DNA from: Raphanus sativus
Taxonomy: Eukaryota; Streptophyta; Magnoliopsida; Brassicales; Brassicaceae
Reading direction: 5' to 3'
NCBI RefSeq assembly: GCF_000801105.2
Contig: NC_079516.1
Location: 17,136,383 to 17,200,382 of the forward strand
DNA: 64,000 nucleotides
Position numbers and translations under genes: made by a program. Below the pieces are notes generated by a model. That model ran no database searches, was not told the DNA's origin, and saw nothing but the letters and a program-made list of their open reading frames with translations. Below, piece after piece: positions 1 through 10,418 of this stretch (its first letter is position 1; each line of letters opens with the position of its first letter).

Positions 1-441
1 AATGTTGCTGTTTTTTCTTGCTAAATAATTGTTGGTTACTTGTTACTTGCTTTTCATATACTATTTCTCCTGCCCTTTGTCAGCCTCTCTTCGTCCATTC
101 GATAAGTTTGGTTAGATAACCGAAACCGTACTTTTCAAACAATGGGATAATCTTAGGTTTGAGATGGACAGCATTTTGAAACCGCACATGAGCATCTAGA
201 CAAAATAGAGCCAGAAAGGTCCAACGTGTGTGTATCTCATGACCAATTGAGACTAAAGATCCTTCCTACGTGAATATGATAAAACGACAGCTTATTTTAA
301 TGTCAGACCCAAATTTCCCAAGTACATGCATAATGAGCTCACAAATGGGCCTTCTACGTCGAACATTCAGACTGAGGCACTTTACTTAGGTCACGTCGAA
401 TTTGAATTCCCGTTTATCATCTCGGGCTTGAAAACGAATAT

Positions 442-699
442 CACGTGAAGGCACGTGTTATTAACTCACAAGTCACAACAAGACACGCGAACCACAACAT
501 GTCGTTTTTGCCCTTTAGATTAGCTGGCGAAACGTTGCCGCCAAACATTATTACTCCCCACGCTAAATTTAAGTCCAAATGACGATAATACCCTTCATCT
601 TCCCCAGCAAGCCTCTCGATTTTTTTTCAAAACCTTTCGACGGCTCCCTCCAACCTTTTCCCTCTTTCTCTTCAAACCCTTTCGTCTCCATCATAAATA
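442..699 (+). promoter_or_regulatory. TSO2-like promoter region
   Basis: Two CACGTG palindromes (G-box cores) lie 10 bp apart at 442-447 and 452-457. CCGCCAAA at 538-545 is the reverse complement of TTTGGCGG, which fits the plant E2F consensus TTTSSCGS. An ATAAATA box sits at 693-699, about 80 bp before the ATG. An E2F site suits an S-phase-expressed ribonucleotide reductase gene. Site calls are by eye and binding is inferred. Confidence 0.5.
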
Positions 700-778
700 C
701 TCAACCCTAGATCCCCATAACCCAAACCATCAAACCACATCTTTAATCAATCTCTTCCCCACAAAATCATCAACCAAC

Positions 779-1777
779 ATGCCTTCCATGGCAGAAGAGC
801 CGCTCCTAACCCCAACCCCAGACCGATTCTGCATGTTCCCGATCCACTACCCGCAGATCTGGGAGATGTACAAGAAAGCCGAAGCCTCCTTCTGGACCGC
901 CGAGGAAGTCGACCTCTCCCAAGACACCCGCGACTGGGAGCAAAACCTCAACGACGGCGAGCGACACTTCGTCAAACACGTCCTCGCCTTCTTCGCCGCC
1001 TCCGACGGGATCGTCCTCGAGAATCTCGCCTCCCGTTTCATGTCCGACGTCCAGGTCTCCGAGGCCCGCGCCTTCTACGGCTTCCAGATCGCCATCGAGA
1101 ACATCCACTCCGAGATGTACAGTCTCCTCTTAGACACTTACATCAAAGACAACAAGGAGAGGGACCATCTCTTCCGCGCGATCGAGACGATCCCTTGCGT
1201 AAAGAAAAAGGCCCAATGGGCCTTGAAGTGGATCGATGGGCCTCAGGCCTTCGCCGAGAGGATCGTGGCGTTCGCTTGCGTGGAAGGGATATTCTTCTCA
1301 GGGAGCTTCTGCTCGATCTTCTGGCTCAAGAAGCGAGGGCTCATGCCGGGGCTCACCTTCTCCAACGAGCTCATCTCGAGAGACGAGGGTCTTCACTGCG
1401 ACTTCGCGTGCCTGATCTACTCCCTCCTGAGGACGAAGCTCTCGGAGGAGCGCGTGAGGTCGATCGTGTGCGACGCGGTGGAGATCGAGAGGGAGTTTGT
1501 GTGCGACGCGCTCCCGTGCGCGTTGGTGGGGATGAACCGGGAGTTGATGAGTCAGTATATTGAGTTTGTGGCGGATAGGCTTTTGGGGGCGCTCGGGTGC
1601 GGGAAGGTGTACGGTGTGGCGAATCCGTTTGATTGGATGGAGTTGATCTCGCTTCAGGGTAAAACGAATTTCTTCGAGAAGAGGGTTGGTGATTACCAGA
1701 AGGCTTCCGTTATGTCTAGCGTTACCGGTAACGGCGCGTTTGATAACCATGTGTTCTCGCTTGATGAGGACTTTTAG
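779..1777 (+). CDS. TSO2: Ribonucleoside-diphosphate reductase small chain (R2), TSO2-like
   Basis: The 332-residue intronless product is a class I ribonucleotide reductase R2 subunit, which holds the di-iron centre and tyrosyl radical that let the R1 subunit reduce NDPs to dNDPs in the cytosol. The di-iron ligands can be read as D45, E107, H110, E169, E203 and H206, with the radical tyrosine at Y114. The C-terminal tail ends FSLDEDF, the R1-docking type. Length and sequence match Arabidopsis TSO2 (At3g27060) closely from memory. One difference I notice is Cys274 in LGCGKVYG, where I recall Tyr. The first ATG gives [17 protein letters not shown], the expected start. The coding region is GC-rich against AT-rich flanks. 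All catalytic residues are present, so it is probably functional. Confidence 0.96.
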   Translation: MPSMAEEPLLTPTPDRFCMFPIHYPQIWEMYKKAEASFWTAEEVDLSQDTRDWEQNLNDGERHFVKHVLAFFAASDGIVLENLASRFMSDVQVSEARAFYGFQIAIENIHSEMYSLLLDTYIKDNKERDHLFRAIETIPCVKKKAQWALKWIDGPQAFAERIVAFACVEGIFFSGSFCSIFWLKKRGLMPGLTFSNELISRDEGLHCDFACLIYSLLRTKLSEERVRSIVCDAVEIEREFVCDALPCALVGMNRELMSQYIEFVADRLLGALGCGKVYGVANPFDWMELISLQGKTNFFEKRVGDYQKASVMSSVTGNGAFDNHVFSLDEDF

Positions 1778-2306
1778 TTTTATATAATTAGTTGTTTGTT
1801 TATGGTTTGATCCTTGTAATATTCCGTGTATGTTCGTCTTTTTAATTAGTGGAATACTATAAGCTTTATCTCTACTTTTCCCCGGCTTAATCTCCATGAT
1901 TTAAGCATTTATTCCATACAATTCATTAATAATTGGTAGACTAAGGATTATTCTCTGAATAAGAATATTCATAGATCCAAATTCGAATGAGACCAATGAA
2001 ATACAACAAAGAGATCTGATACTTAAAATGCGACAAAAATTTCAAGTTCGCATGAAGTTTTCTCATTATTTTATTTATTTATTTGTTGTTTCACATTGTT
2101 GTATTTGTATTTATGTAATTTGTTTACGATCTAAGTAATAAAATAAGTTTCAGTTGTTGAAAAAAAAAATTATTTTACTTCCGACAAGCATGAGTTATTT
2201 CTAGCCCCTCTAAAGTTATCCTAGTTACATCAGCTAAGTACTTTGGCATGTGGAGTATATTTAAAGAATCGGTTAAAATCAAAATAGTTTCTACAGCAAA
2301 CAACAA
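1778..2306. other. Intergenic region between TSO2-like gene and first tRNA-Leu
   Basis: This is AT-rich with no coding signal. The first part should hold the TSO2-like 3' UTR. From about 2190 on, roughly 110 bp upstream of the tRNA is recognisably duplicated before the second tRNA (5410-5519), sharing blocks such as CCTAGTTACATCAGC and CTACAGCAAACAACA. Confidence 0.5.
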
Positions 2307-2387
2307 GTTGATATGGCCGAGTTGGTCTAAGGCGCAGGATTAAGGTTCCTGTCCGAAAGGGCGTTGGTTCAAATCCCACTGTCAACA
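2307..2387 (+). tRNA. tRNA-Leu (anticodon AAG), copy 1
   Basis: This 81-nt type II tRNA has acceptor arms GTTGATA and TGTCAAC pairing over 7 bp with one G-U. The anticodon stem is CAGGA/TCCTG around loop TTAAGGT, so the anticodon is AAG (reads CUU). A long variable arm is typical of Leu. The T-arm is GTTGG-TTCAAAT-CCCAC, with one T-C mismatch that copy 2 lacks. The discriminator is A and no CCA is encoded. A run of T at about 2393-2401 can act as Pol III terminator, and CAA motifs precede the gene. The stem mismatch may lower function. Confidence 0.9.
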
Positions 2388-2407
2388 AAACACTTTTTTT
2401 TTTCTCA

Positions 2408-2680
2408 GATATTCATCTACACAAATGGCAATGAACACCCTCCAAGGCTCCAACGGCCATTGAGTTAGACAGGTCTCTACTTAAAAGACCTTTTGTTAAA
2501 TCAAAGCCCTTCAAAGGATGTTGCATTGGCTTCTGTGTCAATGAGGTCAATCCCATTTGCACAGGTTCTTGAGAATCTCTCTCTCTCAGACGGTAACTAC
2601 GGATCGGTGAGACGTTACAATATTGAGACGCCAGAAGACAATGCTATACATGTGGCTCTTCAAGCCATTCATTTATACTA
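2408..2680 (+). pseudogene. Methylesterase (MES11-like) exon relic
   Basis: Conceptual reading gives QIFIYTNGNEHPP, then PTAIELDRSLLK, then DLLLNQSPSKDVALASVSMR and onward to VRRYNIETPEDNAIHVALQ, an internal stretch of plant alpha/beta-hydrolase methylesterases of the MES11 type. At least two frameshifts are needed, one between HPP and PTAIE and one near 2482-2486 (an extra A). Downstream the homology ends at a stop near 2680, so the C-terminus with the catalytic His region is missing. The relic begins right after a T-rich tract ending CAG, which looks like an intron 3' splice site. This suggests a genomic, not processed, copy. It begins about 20 bp after the tRNA. Non-functional. Confidence 0.7.
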
Positions 2681-2911
2681 GCTAGATTTAAGCTTTAAAC
2701 TAAATTGAATAATTGATAATGACGAACTGGACCATCAAGAACAAAGTATGTAAGTTCATGTATCCATGTTGTTAGCTAGTATATTGTCGATAAGCTAGGC
2801 CTAGAGACAACCAATCATTTGTGACCATTCCCTTTGCTGCCGGATGGTAACACGACCAGGTCAAGGTGGTCTGTGTAATGTGGTTTCTTATGCAAGCGTC
2901 TTACCTCTTAA

Positions 2912-5343
2912 CTAGATTCTAACCCGCCCGACTGGGCGGGTGTTATTTTTTTCAACAATATAACATTTATAATTTCTTTTGTTTTGGATATGTCGTAAAA
3001 CTGTTTTGTACGTGTTTCTATATGTTAGAGTGTGTTCATTTTGTATCCTTGTTTGATATATAATAGATAGCGACATCTTTTTTTTAAACGGATCATCTAT
3101 TCTATTAAATTTATTAATACAATTTATTAACTTGTATGACTATCTAAATGACCACAATAAAAATATATCTAAAATACAAATTTATATTAGTTTTTGGATT
3201 TTAATTTTAATCACATTATATTGGGTTATCTTATTGACATTCTTTTATAAATGTTATTTTATCGATTGTTTTTACAAAACATACAAATATAAAAAACATT
3301 ATTAATGAAATTACCACTAATGGAGAATTATATATATGTATATAGCATAATATAGTAGATCTTATAAGAAAGAAAGAAAAATTTGTTAACAATTGGCCCA
3401 TTTAAAGGAGAAACAAAATTAAAATCCGTTTTGATAGAATATGGCCTGTTCAATAATAATTGGCCCAATTAGAAAGCTAACTAATTAGTGTAGGAAAAAA
3501 AACTGTTAGACAAACGATCGACGAAAAAAAATCAGAACGATACTCTCAATTAGGGTTCTTTACTCTCGGAGAAATCTCTCTACTTTTTTCATTGTTCAGA
3601 TCAAGATCAAGATCAAGATTTAAATCGTTTAATGTTTCATCAAGATGCAATCAATGGTGAAATAGTATGCACAGAGGTATTTTTTTTCTTTATTTCGAAG
3701 CTAAATCCGTACGGATTGAATGGTCTTAATGTCTATCTGTGTCTAATAGTTTCCACTGTCTGCACTTTCAGATGAATATGATCAGTAATAATAGAGATCG
3801 AAGATGTGAGTTGAAGATCAGTCTCGATTGGGGTGATGTGGGATGTAATAACATAGAAGCAACCGGATTAAGCACAAAATGGATCATAACATGATCAAGA
3901 TAAGGAAGATTAAAACCACAATCAAGAATATATAACAGAAAGGTAACGGCTTATTTCTCTGTTTTGTATGAATATAGATTTGATTAGATCCTATTTGATC
4001 TCTGTTTCTTCTATGGTTTAACTATGATTAAATTTCTGAACTGGAACTTTGATCTCACTGTATTTAGTGTTCTGTTTTGATAAAGAGCTAGTGTCGGGTA
4101 TATATATATATATATATATATGGAACCGTATTTTGATCAGAAAGTATGATCTGTTTTTTTCTCTTTAATTGTTATATGCGTCGTCTTGCTTCTGTTATCA
4201 TAGTTGAGCAATCATTGTTTTAGTATAGTAGATGTTGTGCGTAAAGATCTTAAAGTGTGATGAGCTTATTATAATTTGATTGAGTTTATTATCATTTTGG
4301 AATATCACTGTAATTGTTTTTCTGTGATTGTATTCTTATAGCAACGGATGTTAGTGATAAAACACAAATATTTTTGTATTAGTATCTGGTGTGATATAGT
4401 TTTCAATATATCCTTTCGTGCATAGCTAAATTGTATTAAATTTTTGTCATTTGGTTTCATGATATATACAATGGTGGAGAGGCACAGAAAAAACAAAGGT
4501 TTACAACCGAAGAAGAGCATTACCATACTTCTGAAAAGAAGGTTAGTAATTTATTTTTTCAGTTTTAAGTGATATGTGCAGATCAATGATAGGAATTATA
4601 CGATATCTAATAACCTTCTGAAAAGAAGGTTAGTAATTTTTTTTTCAGTTTTTAACAAATCTTTTTCTGTACTTTGAAATGTATTACGTGATTTTAGGAT
4701 AGTTATAAAGAGAAAAGATCTGATATTTAAATACAAAATGCCAAAGTATATTCTTTAATATACCGTAAAATATTAAATATTAATTAAATATATTAAACGA
4801 TTATCAAAAAAAAAATTATTTGGTGTGAGAAGATGTAAAAATAATAAATGTGTGTTGTTTGGTGTGTTTCATGTGACGAAGATGCATATTGAAGAATGAA
4901 GAATTTATGTTATTGACCCAGGTTGTGTTCTAAGAAACTGGTATGGTGATGTTATTGAAGATTTCACAGTTACAATGGATTATGTTATAAGAAAAGTAGA
5001 AAACCAGTGAGATAGGCTGTTCGTTGTTCATGGATTTTTATTCTTTTGTGATGAACATAGTGGCTACAGAGAGGATATGCTGCTATGATGTGATGAAATG
5101 AATTGATATAGATGTGATCGATATATTTTTATTTGAGTTAGGTAATGTTTATAGTTAATCTTAATAATAAGATTAATATATGGTGGTCGTTTGTGAGGTG
5201 ACTAAATAATTGAAGTCACGTGTTTATATGTAACGTTTAGTATATTAAAGGGTCCGCTTATAATGTTTAGACCTTTAATTAAAAGGTCCAATGTGATTTC
5301 TAAATGGTAGATAAAAATTGTACTTCTCTTTTAATAGGGAAGA
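2912..5343 (-). mobile_element. Helitron (non-autonomous), about 2.4 kb
   Basis: Read on the minus strand, it begins A|TCTTCCCTATTAAAAGAG (5343 down) and ends with a GC hairpin (arms ACCCGCCC/GGGCGGGT, 2922-2941) followed by TTAGAAT-CTAG|T at 2912. The A|T insertion site, TC start, subterminal hairpin and CTAG end are the Helitron signature. No Rep/helicase is seen. Inside, on the plus strand, 3530-3960 looks like captured transcribed sequence (AATTAGGGTTC, repeated GATCAA, intron-like junctions) without a durable ORF. A stretch containing CTTCTGAAAAGAAGG is present twice about 85 bp apart (4529 and 4616), and there is an AT microsatellite at 4100-4121. It separates the two tRNA-Leu copies. 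Confidence 0.8.
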
Positions 5344-5519
5344 TGGCCATGACAATTTCCAGCGGAGTCCACACCAATGGGCGCTCCAACCACTATTCTT
5401 CTAATTTTGACAATATAGCCCCTCTTAACTCTTCCTAGTTACATCAGCAACGTCATGTGGCATGTGGAGTTTATCTTATAGTTAATTAAGAAAAGAGTAT
5501 ATTCTACAGCAAACAACAT

Positions 5520-5600
5520 GTTGATATGGCCGAGTTGGTCTAAGGCGCAGGATTAAGGTTCCTGTCCGAAAGGGCGTGGGTTCAAATCCCACTGTCAACA
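5520..5600 (+). tRNA. tRNA-Leu (anticodon AAG), copy 2
   Basis: Same 81-nt tRNA as copy 1, differing visibly by one base: the T-stem is GTGGG/CCCAC and fully paired. Acceptor, D-arm, anticodon AAG and long variable arm are intact. A T5 run (about 5606-5610) follows as Pol III terminator and a CAACA motif precedes. This is probably the functional copy. Confidence 0.93.
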
Positions 5601-7169
5601 GTTTACTTTTTATATTCCATGTGTTCATGTATCACGGTGTGGGACTTGCTTATTCTATTGATGTGGCATTTCGGATTCTGAGGTTTGATTTGTGATTTTC
5701 CCTTTTCTTTGGGAGATGAACACATCATCAACAAAAACAAAGATAGAGAGCAGTTATGAGAGTTGTTTTGCCTATGACAAGAGTCATGCTCTCAAGCTGT
5801 GGCATTGTGGTAGACGGGACCTTGGCCACTTGCAATCTCCTCGCATCCTATGTGTATCATCTTACGACATCTCATTTTATTTTATAGGCATTCATGAACC
5901 ACAGAGAAAGATGCTCATCTTATTACATACCTTGATCTCTACAAGTTCTTGGTTTTTCAGCGCCTCCAGTATAATCTGGATGTTGTTGGTCAGTTCCAAT
6001 AAGCTGCAAATATTTCAAACTTTCTAACTCTATTAGGATTAGATTGAAAGAATTACTTCCAAATGGGAGTACCTAGGTCAGGCAAACAAACAATCCTATA
6101 TATAAATCAAACAAGATATTCCATTGAGAACATTTCAAAATACAAAAGTAGAAAAGCACAATGAAGGTAATCGAAAGATCATTAAGTTCTTTTTTCACAC
6201 ACACTTCCAATAGAAGCATCTATTGGAACATTGTGATGGACTAGATACATCGTAGAAAGGTAGGGAACACGGCCAAATAATTTGATAAACGATTACCTGA
6301 AACGGAATTATTCTTGTGTGATCAATATCTTATTGTGCAACAACATGACATCAAAACGAGGAAAATCAATCGGCGGAGGTGGAGAATGTCCAACGAAAGG
6401 CATATCTACTCCACCTTAGGAGATGGATGATGGACCGAGCATGATCCCAAGATGCAGAAGATGTGGTAACTTGTTTGTTCCATTAGTTTACAAAGTTACC
6501 ACTCTAACAAATTCACTTACATCTAGGGATTCTTTCTCTCTTTTAAAAATCGCAAATTAATTAATGTTTACATCCATACTTATATTACAAATGTGATCAA
6601 AATATTTCAAAACAGTATTGGAAAATATTAGTAATCCCTGACATTGTATTGGTCATATCGGTTTGGAGAATACAAAACTTTGTTCACGTATGTGGATGTC
6701 AAAAAGGTGGTTTAATAAAATCTAAGAGAAAAGAATATGTTTGTACGAAGAAATCTTTATCTTTTAACTTAGATCCAACAAAATTGAAAAGAAAAAACAG
6801 TTTTTTTTTGCATCCGCACTAATTCATTTGGTGATATAAGATGCTCCCAGATAGAGGAAATATTTTTTTATTTCAAATAAAGGCTTGAATAATTGATAGA
6901 AAAGCAAACCATAAATAAGTACCAACGACCACTTTGTATATCTGTTTCCTTTGAACCAAAGCAAATCCTCACGTGACATCACATTCCGAAAACAAATGTG
7001 AATCCATTCAATGCTTCACAACTTGATCATAATCTCATCTTCTTTTCTTGATACCACTTTTAATCCTTCCGAGTCACCAAACTTTGTCCTTACCTCCTAA
7101 AGCACTCTTTCTTCGACATTAACCAATGGATCACTCTATTCTCAGCTCCCATTATACATTTTCCCCTCA
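5601..7169. other. Intergenic region, no gene recognised
   Basis: About 1.6 kb between tRNA-Leu copy 2 and the DUF3339 gene. An open stretch at 5692-6027 and a short ATG reading near 6348 have no family likeness I can name and no convincing splice context. The last few hundred bases are presumably promoter for the DUF3339 gene. Confidence 0.4.
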
Positions 7170-7177
7170 TATAAATA
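7170..7177 (+). promoter_or_regulatory. TATA box of DUF3339 gene
   Basis: TATAAATA lies 85 bp before the ATG, followed by a CT/CA-rich leader. Spacing is ordinary for a plant Pol II promoter. Confidence 0.6.
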
Positions 7178-7261
7178 CACACACTTAGGCATATGCTTCG
7201 ATCAACTATCTCTCTCTAAAGATTTGTATATACATAACAAGAGAAAGAGGAGATCAATAAC

Positions 7262-7471
7262 ATGTCTGATTGGGGACCAGTTTTTGTCGCGGTGACGCTT
7301 TTCGTGTTGCTAACTCCGGGGCTGCTGATTCAGATTCCAGGGAGAAACCGAGTAGTTGAGTTTGGAACATTTCAGACAAGTGGTGTTTCGGTTATTGTTC
7401 ATACCCTAGTCTACTTCACTCTTGTTTGTATTCTCTTGATCGCTATCCAAGTTCACATGTATATCGCCTAA
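7262..7471 (+). CDS. Small DUF3339 family membrane protein
   Basis: The 69-residue product begins MSDWGPVFVAVTLFVLLTPG and contains LIQIPGRNRVVEFGTFQTSG, which matches the plant DUF3339 family (about 67-70 aa) from memory; Arabidopsis relatives include genes near At3g27027/At3g27030. Two membrane segments are visible, roughly residues 6-22 and 43-67, joined by a short polar loop with Arg and Glu. Function is unknown in the family. It is a single exon with a good TATA box. The Arabidopsis relatives lie close to TSO2, so pairing with the TSO2-like gene here supports shared synteny. Confidence 0.9.
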   Translation: MSDWGPVFVAVTLFVLLTPGLLIQIPGRNRVVEFGTFQTSGVSVIVHTLVYFTLVCILLIAIQVHMYIA

Positions 7472-7725
7472 TCGAATAAAATAAAAAACCTCTCCATTTT
7501 TGTGCTAGCTTTACTTTAGGATTTTATTTCAGTTGAATTGTGTGTCGTTAACATTTTTATTTGGTACAAGTAACAAAGTGGTCTCAAAGTACTACAATAT
7601 TATTTCACTTGACTTGCTTGTAATATTTCTTTTCAAATGGGATTGTATGTAATTCATATTAACATATGTATGTAGAAATGTTAAAGTTATATGATATACC
7701 TATATACATCGTTCTATTTGGTTCT

Positions 7726-7825
7726 NNNNNNNNNNNNNNNNNNNNNNNNNNNNNNNNNNNNNNNNNNNNNNNNNNNNNNNNNNNNNNNNNNNNNNNNNNN
7801 NNNNNNNNNNNNNNNNNNNNNNNNN
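7726..7825. other. Assembly gap of exactly 100 N
   Basis: One hundred consecutive N, the conventional size for a gap of unknown length. It lies between the DUF3339 gene and a BAR-domain gene that lacks its final exon(s), so real coding sequence is probably missing here. Confidence 0.98.
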
Positions 7826-7931
7826 CTACACTTATGAAATATCAATTTATTCAGTTCAAACAATGTAAACTTTTAAAAAATATATATTTTCATGAAAACA
7901 CATAATTGGCGGTTTAAACAATCGTTTTTAC

Positions 7932-10418
7932 CTCTAATTTGACTGGTCTGAGCAACTCCCCTGGACTCGAGTGGCCGAGAGAGGCTCGATGGTGTTAACG
8001 GTGGGGATGCATCGACAGCTCGTTGAGTAACGGTTATATGGTTTCTCGAAGGTATAGAGTAGCTTCGAGGAACGACCAATGGAGGAACCGGAAGAGGCAC
8101 CAAATGTTTGTGGGATGACGGAGGAGTAAAGTTAACAGTGCCTTTTCTTGATTCCATCCGGTTAGAGGCGGCGAGTGACCAACGAGACTAGGGGATTTGG
8201 CTCGTCTTGGCGGTGGTGCAAAGTGGCCTGGTGGTCTCGGGAGCTCGTGAAGCTCGTTAGGCCTCGGGGAAGAAGAAGAATAAGCAGGAGGAGGCGAAGA
8301 GGTAGGGGAGACTGGTATATGAAGATGAGGTTGGGGTAATGGAGGAGGAGTTGGTAGAGTACGAAACACGCCTGAGGAAACGTCGGTGACGGTGATGGTG
8401 ACTGGTTTTGACGAGGAGGAGGCTTTGATCGGTCCAGAAAATGCATGTCTTGCTTGCTGCTGATGATGCTGATGCGTGTCTGTTGTAGAAGGGCGAGGGA
8501 GACGGGAGTAGAGGCTGTTGTTTTCCGCGTCTTTCCCGCTTTTTATGGGTTGTTCTAAAGGAGATGAGTGCCATATGTTTCCAGCGCTTTGGTTTGCTGG
8601 CTTCGGGTTTGAAGCTTGTTTTGAGTGCCTTAAATCGCTTGGTGTCGGTAAGACGTAAGCGTTGGAAGATGGGTTCGTCTGTCTCAGCCTTTCTGATAAA
8701 TCAGGTTTCTTCTCCGGGAACAAGGGAGCTGAATGGCTGGTCGTTCTGTGATCACGGGTTGAGAGAGAAGCAGCTTCTACCCTCTGCTCATTTGCTCTGT
8801 AAGCAAAACCGAGTTCTCCTTCTCTATTAATGTCTTGGCCACCGCCATCGTCATCATCATCATCCTCCTCACTAGCTTCCACTTCATTCTCATGAACAGA
8901 GAGATCACAGTCAATATGTTGTTTCTCCGAAGTAACTCTTACATGACGCTCTACTGCCTCAAGCGATTTCATTCCAGTGTAAAACAGACGCATCTAAGAA
9001 AATCATAAGACAAAAAAAAAAGTCAAGAACGCATAAGAGAACACAAAATTTCCATAAGAAATGAATCATTATAACTAGTAAGTGAGTGTAATCTTTTACC
9101 TGAGCAGTGTGGTGACGTACTGCTTGTGTGAGGAGACTACGAGCTTGTCCTTCCTTGAGAGACTTCAATCGAAAAATGCACATGGTTGCTTCTTCATGAA
9201 ACTCATTGTAAGCAGGTCGAGAGTCATGAGGAATATGTCTCTCTCCTTTACCGCCTTTAGACCTTCCTTTATCTTTCACAAGCGCCATCTCAAACACATT
9301 CCTGAGATGTGTATTACAAGTTAGGTAGTTTAAAAGACAAAGAGTTTACCAAACTAAAACTTCATACTATTGGAAATAAGCATACCTCTTCTCGTCGCAT
9401 TGTTGCTTCATATCCTGCTCAATTGTAAAGAGAAAGAAGAGTTAAAAAAGAAGAAGGAGAAGAGAGTATCTTCAATACATGAGTAGCAAATAATGGTATA
9501 TATACCTCAACAGTTCTAAGGTCCTTGAGAAGCGCTTCTGATGGGGACGTAATGGTCTTGAATATATGACTACGCTGCAAAGTAAAAGAAAACAGTTTCA
9601 AAGTTAAGTTTTCTCTTTTGTTTTGCATCCTTCGTGTTTCCACCAAACAACTCTCTACTTACATATGTGTCAAGAAGTTTTTGAATCTCAAACTGAACTT
9701 TACCGCACATAAACAAGATCCTACCTACAGAAAAAAAAAAAACAAATGTTACACACATTACAGCTTTATCCTATAGTACAAAAAGGCAAGTAATAAAACT
9801 ATATATAAAAAGCTTACTGCTTTCTTCGTCGTTATGAGGCGCGATTTGCTCCAAACAAGAACCCATCTCTCCCAATGACTCAGAGAACTCTGAAAAAAAG
9901 AATAAACCACAAGAGTGTGTATAAAGATCATTCCCATTGTTGATCAGAAACATATGATCTTTCTTTCTTTATTACCATAAGCACTATTGGCCGTGGCAGC
10001 AGCTGCAGCGAGTAGTCTATCATAGCACTCTCTCATGTCTTGCATATCCTGAAACATTTAACCAATCAGCTATAAACAGTGTTATATTCAATTGTTACAT
10101 AATATTAGGGTTTGTAAAACCCCCAAATCTAACCTAATTGATCAGATTCTTCCTAGATCTGCTCTCTTCACTTTTAAAACCAGAATCTAACATCAGATAC
10201 TACTCGGGATCGAATAATTAACTACCATTAAACCCTACTAAAATCTTCACCGTAGATTGCGAAACTATAAAAGCGGCGGGAGATTGTTATTATTATTATT
10301 ATACCTTCCCGGCGCGATCGAGTTCGTCAATCTGGGCTGTAGCGACGACCTCTCCTTTCTCCTTCGCGTCGACTTTGTGCGACGTTAATCTCCTCAACAT
10401 CCCAATCGAAGCTTTCAT
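7932..10418 (-). CDS. BAR-domain hydroxyproline-rich protein (At3g26910-like), 3'-incomplete
   Basis: Eight exons can be read: 10305-10418, 9976-10048, 9818-9889, 9663-9724, 9506-9574, 9386-9414, 9100-9301 and 7932-8993. All visible junctions are GT-AG and in phase. The start is MKASIGMLRRLTSHKVDAKE. Exons 1-7 (207 residues) plus the start of exon 8 (RLFYTGMKSLEAVERHV) form a helical AH/BAR-like domain, expected to bind curved membranes. The rest is Pro/Ser-rich with an acidic run. It resembles Arabidopsis At3g26910 and its chromosome 5 relative. In exon 8 the frame changes near 8165-8175: reading ...RRAKSPSLVGH must shift to join ...NRMESRKGTVNF (one base missing or two extra). After QTSQIR the sequence meets a donor-like GGTAAAAAC at 7931 and no later exon is visible before the N gap. 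It is either a real gene cut by the gap with a sequence error, or a decaying one. Confidence 0.8.

Noticed and set aside
806..1108. Long antisense open frames over the TSO2-like gene (also 1298-1897 minus and 1195-1563 plus)
   Set aside because: They are shadows of a GC-rich conserved coding region and show no family likeness.
5692..6027. 111-codon open frame between tRNA and DUF3339 gene
   Set aside because: No ATG-based conserved product, no recognisable family, composition not coding-like.
7666..7905. Open frame running through the N gap
   Set aside because: It exists only because N bases do not create stops.
8034..8170. Literal C-terminus of the BAR-gene exon 8 frame (LTGWNQEKALLTLLLRHPT...)
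   Set aside because: The homologous sequence continues in another frame over the same bases; this tail is an artefact of the frameshift.
8564..8830. Plus-strand open frames opposite the BAR gene and the acyltransferase (also 17910-18233, 18601-18885)
   Set aside because: Antisense shadows of confirmed exons.
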